A program made the position numbers and the translations under genes. From Streptomyces mesophilus (GTDB taxonomy: Bacteria; Actinomycetota; Actinomycetes; Streptomycetales; Streptomycetaceae), in NCBI RefSeq assembly GCF_011044995.1, contig NZ_JAAKZW010000076.1, positions 1 through 32,938 on the forward strand: DNA of 32,938 nt, read 5' to 3'. This document shows positions 30,190 through 32,938 of the stretch, one piece after another. Position 1 is the first letter of the stretch, and every line of letters begins with the position of its first letter. The notes under the pieces are model-generated. The model was not told the DNA's origin. It worked only from the letters and a program-made list of their open reading frames with translations, and ran no database searches.

Positions 30190-30376
30190 TTCGCCTCTCC
30201 TGCCAACTGCTCGGCCAACTCAGGTGACTTGCCTTGCACCACCGGAGAGACGAGCGGTGCGGGTCCGCGGTTTCAGGCAGCGTCATGGGTGACCGCGAGC
30301 CTCGCTCGACGCCGCGTACAGGGGAGGCCGGATGCGACCGGGGCACGTCGCCGACGGGCTCACGGCCCCGACCGGT
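30190..30376. other. Intergenic region without a recognised gene
   Basis: This stretch lies between the short ORF and the binding-protein gene, both on the minus strand. It holds no convincing ORF, strong hairpin or tandem repeat. It presumably contains the promoter of the kinase gene and the 3' end of the binding-protein transcript, but I cannot point to exact boxes. Confidence 0.5.
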
Positions 30377-31888
30377 TCACGACCCGCAGATCTTCAGGCC
30401 CTCCGGCGTGTAGCAGGGCAGATGCCCGTGCGTGCGGACCACGTCCTGGCCGCTGCCGCGCATCGCGTAGTTGAGGAAGCTCGACGCCAGGGAGTCGGCC
30501 GGCGGGCGGCCGTACGTGTGGGCGTACTCGATCTCGCGGAAGGGGTACGCGCCGTCGATGGCCGGCCGGTGGCCGGCCAGGGTGAGGTGGCGGACGCCCT
30601 TGGTCGGGGTGCCCGTGCGGAGTTCGCTGTAGCCGATCGCGCCCGGGATGTCGGCGACGGTGGCCAACACCTGGTCTGTGGAGTCGAGTTCGCAACGGAA
30701 CACCCTGGCTCGTCGGTCGCTCTTCTCGTGGCAGTCCGCGGAGGACTCGGCCGGCTCGAAGCCGTGCAGGATACGGCGCTGGAAGACGCCGCGCGTACCG
30801 GAGTTGGAGTTGCGGCTGGCCAGGATCACCGGGAGGTCGGCGCCGCCAAGCTCGGACCAGGTGCGGATCTCACCCGTGTAGAGGCGGCGGACGTCGCGCA
30901 GGGAGAGGTTCCGCACGCCCACCTTGTCGTTGACGACCAGCGCGAACGCCGAGACCGCGACGCGGTTCTCCGTCAGCTGCTCGTCCTCGGCGGACTTGGG
31001 GCCGTCGGAGAGGGTGACGAGGGCGGGTGAGCCGGTCTGCTGCGACTCGCCCGCTTCCTTCAGTTCACGGATGCCGGCCGCGCTGCCCCGGGCGTCGACC
31101 GTGATCTGCGAACCGGGGCAGTCCTGCTCGTACTTGGCTGCGAGCTCCTCGGCGACCGGCTCGAACGCCGTCGAGCCGACGACCTTGAGCGAGCCCTTCT
31201 CACAGCCTATGGGCGGCGGTGTCTCACCGCGCACCATCACCAGCGTGGAGAGCGTGATGACGCAGGCCGTGAGGAGGACGGTCAGCACCCGGGCCGGTCT
31301 GCTGAACAGGGGCGGGGTGTCGTCGAGGGTCGTGGACCGGGTCTCCACGACGTCGCCGTCCACCAGATCGCCGATGATGCGCACCGGGCTGTCCGTGGCG
31401 CCGCCGCCGAGCAGGATGAGCAGCTTGAAGTGCTTGCCCTTGTTGAGCGGTACGCGCGGGATGTACAGGCGGTTGCCGTCATGGCGCAGTCCGGTGGCGG
31501 CCGAGAAGTGGCCCATCATGTGCTCGGTGCGGGGCGGCAGGGTCACCGCGATCCCGCGGACCGTCCGGCCCTCGAACTCCGCGATCAGACCGTGCAGTTC
31601 GGCGCTGTCGTAGTCCTCGCGCCCGATCGCCTGCGAGCCGTCGTTCTCGAAGCGCAGGAGGACGAGGGTGGCGTCCGCCATGCCGCGGGTCTCGTTGAAC
31701 AGGCCCAGGCGTACGTTCGCCTGGCCCGCCGCGCTGTTGTTGCCGATCGGGGTGTCGAGCTGGACCCGGTAGCCGATGCGTTTGCGCCGCGGCACCCGCC
31801 GCTCGTACCAGAGCACACCGGCCGAGGCGAGCACCCCGAGCACGGCGGTCCCGACGGCGATGACGTTCTCGGTGCTCAGCCACTCCAT
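30377..31888 (-). CDS. Membrane-bridging PstS-like substrate-binding protein
   Basis: A 503-residue protein with an unusual layout. A first membrane helix (about 8-27) is followed by the basic stretch YERRVPRRKR and a beta-rich domain (about 38-195). A second helix (about 201-220) leads to a phosphate-binding-like periplasmic-binding domain (about 233-503). The latter has LKVVGSTAFEPVAEELAAKYE, ARGSAAGIRELKEAG, VNDKVGVRNLSLRDVRRLYTG and SRNSNSGTRGVFQRRIL, as in PstS. The positive-inside rule places the middle domain in the cytoplasm and the binding domain outside. Six Cys residues lie in the exterior part. No PstCAB transporter genes are nearby, so a sensor or adaptor role is more likely than import. 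The ATG at 31888 is preceded by a purine-rich AGGCAGGG. Confidence 0.82.
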   Translation of the reverse strand: MEWLSTENVIAVGTAVLGVLASAGVLWYERRVPRRKRIGYRVQLDTPIGNNSAAGQANVRLGLFNETRGMADATLVLLRFENDGSQAIGREDYDSAELHGLIAEFEGRTVRGIAVTLPPRTEHMMGHFSAATGLRHDGNRLYIPRVPLNKGKHFKLLILLGGGATDSPVRIIGDLVDGDVVETRSTTLDDTPPLFSRPARVLTVLLTACVITLSTLVMVRGETPPPIGCEKGSLKVVGSTAFEPVAEELAAKYEQDCPGSQITVDARGSAAGIRELKEAGESQQTGSPALVTLSDGPKSAEDEQLTENRVAVSAFALVVNDKVGVRNLSLRDVRRLYTGEIRTWSELGGADLPVILASRNSNSGTRGVFQRRILHGFEPAESSADCHEKSDRRARVFRCELDSTDQVLATVADIPGAIGYSELRTGTPTKGVRHLTLAGHRPAIDGAYPFREIEYAHTYGRPPADSLASSFLNYAMRGSGQDVVRTHGHLPCYTPEGLKICGS

Positions 31889-32049
31889 GCTGCCCTGCCT
31901 CGGCTCCTCGCACGTGCGTCCGTACGGCGGACGGGGTCACACCGTACGAAGGCAGGGCGGGCGATGGGGGCGGGGATCCGGAGCTTCGGCTGATGTTTGT
32001 GGCGTGTTCAACTACGCGGATTCCGGAGCCGGTTGGTCACCCCGGCCGG
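31889..32049. other. Short intergenic region between minus-strand genes
   Basis: Contains a direct repeat GGTCACCCC (32035-32043 and 32048-32056) around CCGGCCGG near the stop of the upstream gene, and the purine-rich ribosome-binding region of the binding-protein gene. I see no ORF or strong terminator. Confidence 0.4.
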
Positions 32050-32938
32050 TCACCCCGTACGCGTATACGTGAGAGGTTCACCGCCGCTGCCGATCAGCTC
32101 GCGCGAGAGGTGGGTGTCGTCCGTCAGGCGCAGCTCGCTGGTCTCGCCCGGCTTGCACTCCGACGCCTTGCCGAAGGTCACCTCGGACGGGCTGAGGACC
32201 AGCGCGTTGCCCGCCGAACGCAGCGTGGCGGTCCAGCGGCAGTCGTGCCCCGGGCCCTTTCCGGTGAGGCTCATGACCGTGTCGCCCGCGTTGCCCTGCT
32301 GGATCTTCAGCACGCGGGTGTTGACGCCGCCCTCGGACTTGAACTCGGCCTCCCACGTGCCCAGGAACTCCTGGGGGATCTCACCGTCGGCAGGCGGTGA
32401 CTGCGTGGTCGGAGCCTGGGAGGTGGGCGGCGCGTCCGTGGTCGCGGGCGGGGTGCTCGGGTCCGAAGTCCCCGGTGTGGTGGGGGCGGTCGGGGTCGAG
32501 GCGCCCCGGTCCTTGCGGTTGCCCTCGTCGCCCTTCATCACGGCGTACACCGTCCCGCCGGCCCCGATCGCCACGATCACGGCCACGGCGACGAGCAGCA
32601 CGGTGGCGCGGCTGTTGCGGCGCGGCGGTGGTCCCGGCGGACCGTAGGGCGGGGTGCCGCCGCCTCCGCCGCCCGAGTGCCAGCCGTCGTGCGGGGCGAA
32701 GGGCGGGCCGGGCGGCGTGTACGGCTGCGCGGCGCCGCCCGGGTACGGGTGCCCCTGGGCGGGCGGCTGCGGATGTCCGTACGCGGGTGCGTGGCTGTGC
32801 GGGGGCGGCGCGGACGGTGTGGGTGCGTGGCTGTGCGCGGGCGGTGCGGCCGGTGCGGGTGCGGGTGCCGCGTTCTGGCCGACGATCACGGTGGGCAGGT
32901 GGTCGACGCCCGCCTCGCCGGGAGCGCCGGGGGTGGGC
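32050..32938 (-). CDS. C-terminal part of a Pro-rich single-pass membrane protein with a cysteine-paired exterior domain
   Basis: The frame is open to the window edge, so the N-terminus is missing. A kinase domain could precede it, but none is visible. Visible from its N-terminal side are a Pro/Ala/His/Gly-rich stretch, a membrane helix (ATVLLVAVAVIVAIGAGGTVYAVM, about 32607-32535) and a Thr/Pro-rich exterior linker. Last comes a domain of about 105 residues (32370-32053) starting EFLGTWEAEF, with two Cys 28 residues apart (DCRW, SECKPG). That domain resembles the two exterior domains of the kinase encoded downstream. A GTG at 32889 could start a shorter protein, but the frame continues upstream with PTPGAPGEAGVDHLPTV. 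Likely a third sensor of the same cluster. Confidence 0.75.
   Translation of the reverse strand, partial: PTPGAPGEAGVDHLPTVIVGQNAAPAPAPAAPPAHSHAPTPSAPPPHSHAPAYGHPQPPAQGHPYPGGAAQPYTPPGPPFAPHDGWHSGGGGGGTPPYGPPGPPPRRNSRATVLLVAVAVIVAIGAGGTVYAVMKGDEGNRKDRGASTPTAPTTPGTSDPSTPPATTDAPPTSQAPTTQSPPADGEIPQEFLGTWEAEFKSEGGVNTRVLKIQQGNAGDTVMSLTGKGPGHDCRWTATLRSAGNALVLSPSEVTFGKASECKPGETSELRLTDDTHLSRELIGSGGEPLTYTRTG

Noticed and set aside
28418..30292. A 624-codon plus-strand frame antisense to the second kinase
   Set aside because: Ser/Pro/Arg-rich composition without motifs; the minus-strand kinase explains the open frame.
30332..31030. A 232-codon plus-strand frame
   Set aside because: It is antisense to the PstS-like gene and shows no motif.

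Overview
This window is a high-GC actinobacterial chromosome segment, almost certainly Streptomyces. The gene content (pyrE, class II fba, tryptophan dioxygenase/kynureninase, ECF41 sigma factor, CYP107-type P450, purA, Ser/Thr kinases), the GTG starts, the GTGA/ATGA overlaps, the GC-rich hairpin terminators and apparently leaderless starts all fit. I see no rRNA, tRNA, CRISPR array, insertion sequence or origin.

Layout. (1) 1-1907: pyrE and fba, each closed by strong hairpins. (2) 1991-3960: an accessory island holding a VapBC-type toxin-antitoxin pair and the decayed remains of a malXY-type operon (PTS EIICB permease plus cystathionine-beta-lyase/aminotransferase). Both malXY genes have internal deletions and frameshifts. 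(3) 4041-5899: a DUF3151 gene and a divergent GT-C-like membrane protein. (4) 6026-9494: tryptophan catabolism, with TDO and kynureninase overlapping, then a YkvA-like membrane protein and an HGGxW alpha/beta hydrolase that is a good candidate for the missing kynurenine formamidase. (5) 9529-11861: an ECF41 (SigJ-like) sigma factor and an NDH-2-like FAD oxidoreductase with a TGTGA-N6-TCACA palindrome upstream. (6) 11972-13998: a NarL-type two-component system. (7) 14156-17556: a secreted FG-GAP repeat protein and a cytochrome P450. (8) 17558-20685: an ABC exporter divergent from a GbsR/MarR-like regulator, with a 27-bp palindrome over the exporter promoter. (9) 20771-23774: a degenerate diacylglycerol-kinase-like protein, purA and a Uma2-family nuclease-like protein. 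(10) 23823-25647: an SDR divergent from a LysR regulator. (11) 25663-32938, all on the minus strand: an envelope-signalling cluster. It holds the C-terminal end of a membrane protein with a cysteine-paired exterior domain, a membrane-bridging PstS-like binding protein, a 30-codon upstream ORF, a Ser/Thr kinase with two copies of a similar exterior domain, and a Ser/Thr kinase fused to a 14-TM-type MFS transporter.

The most unusual items are the kinase-MFS fusion and its neighbours, the malXY relic, the stop-codon-spanning tandem repeats (five 21-bp units between convergent genes at 20674-20778, and similar arrays after sigJ and kynU), and the palindromic operator at the ABC exporter. All family assignments come from motifs read by eye and from memory of the families. 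No database search was run.
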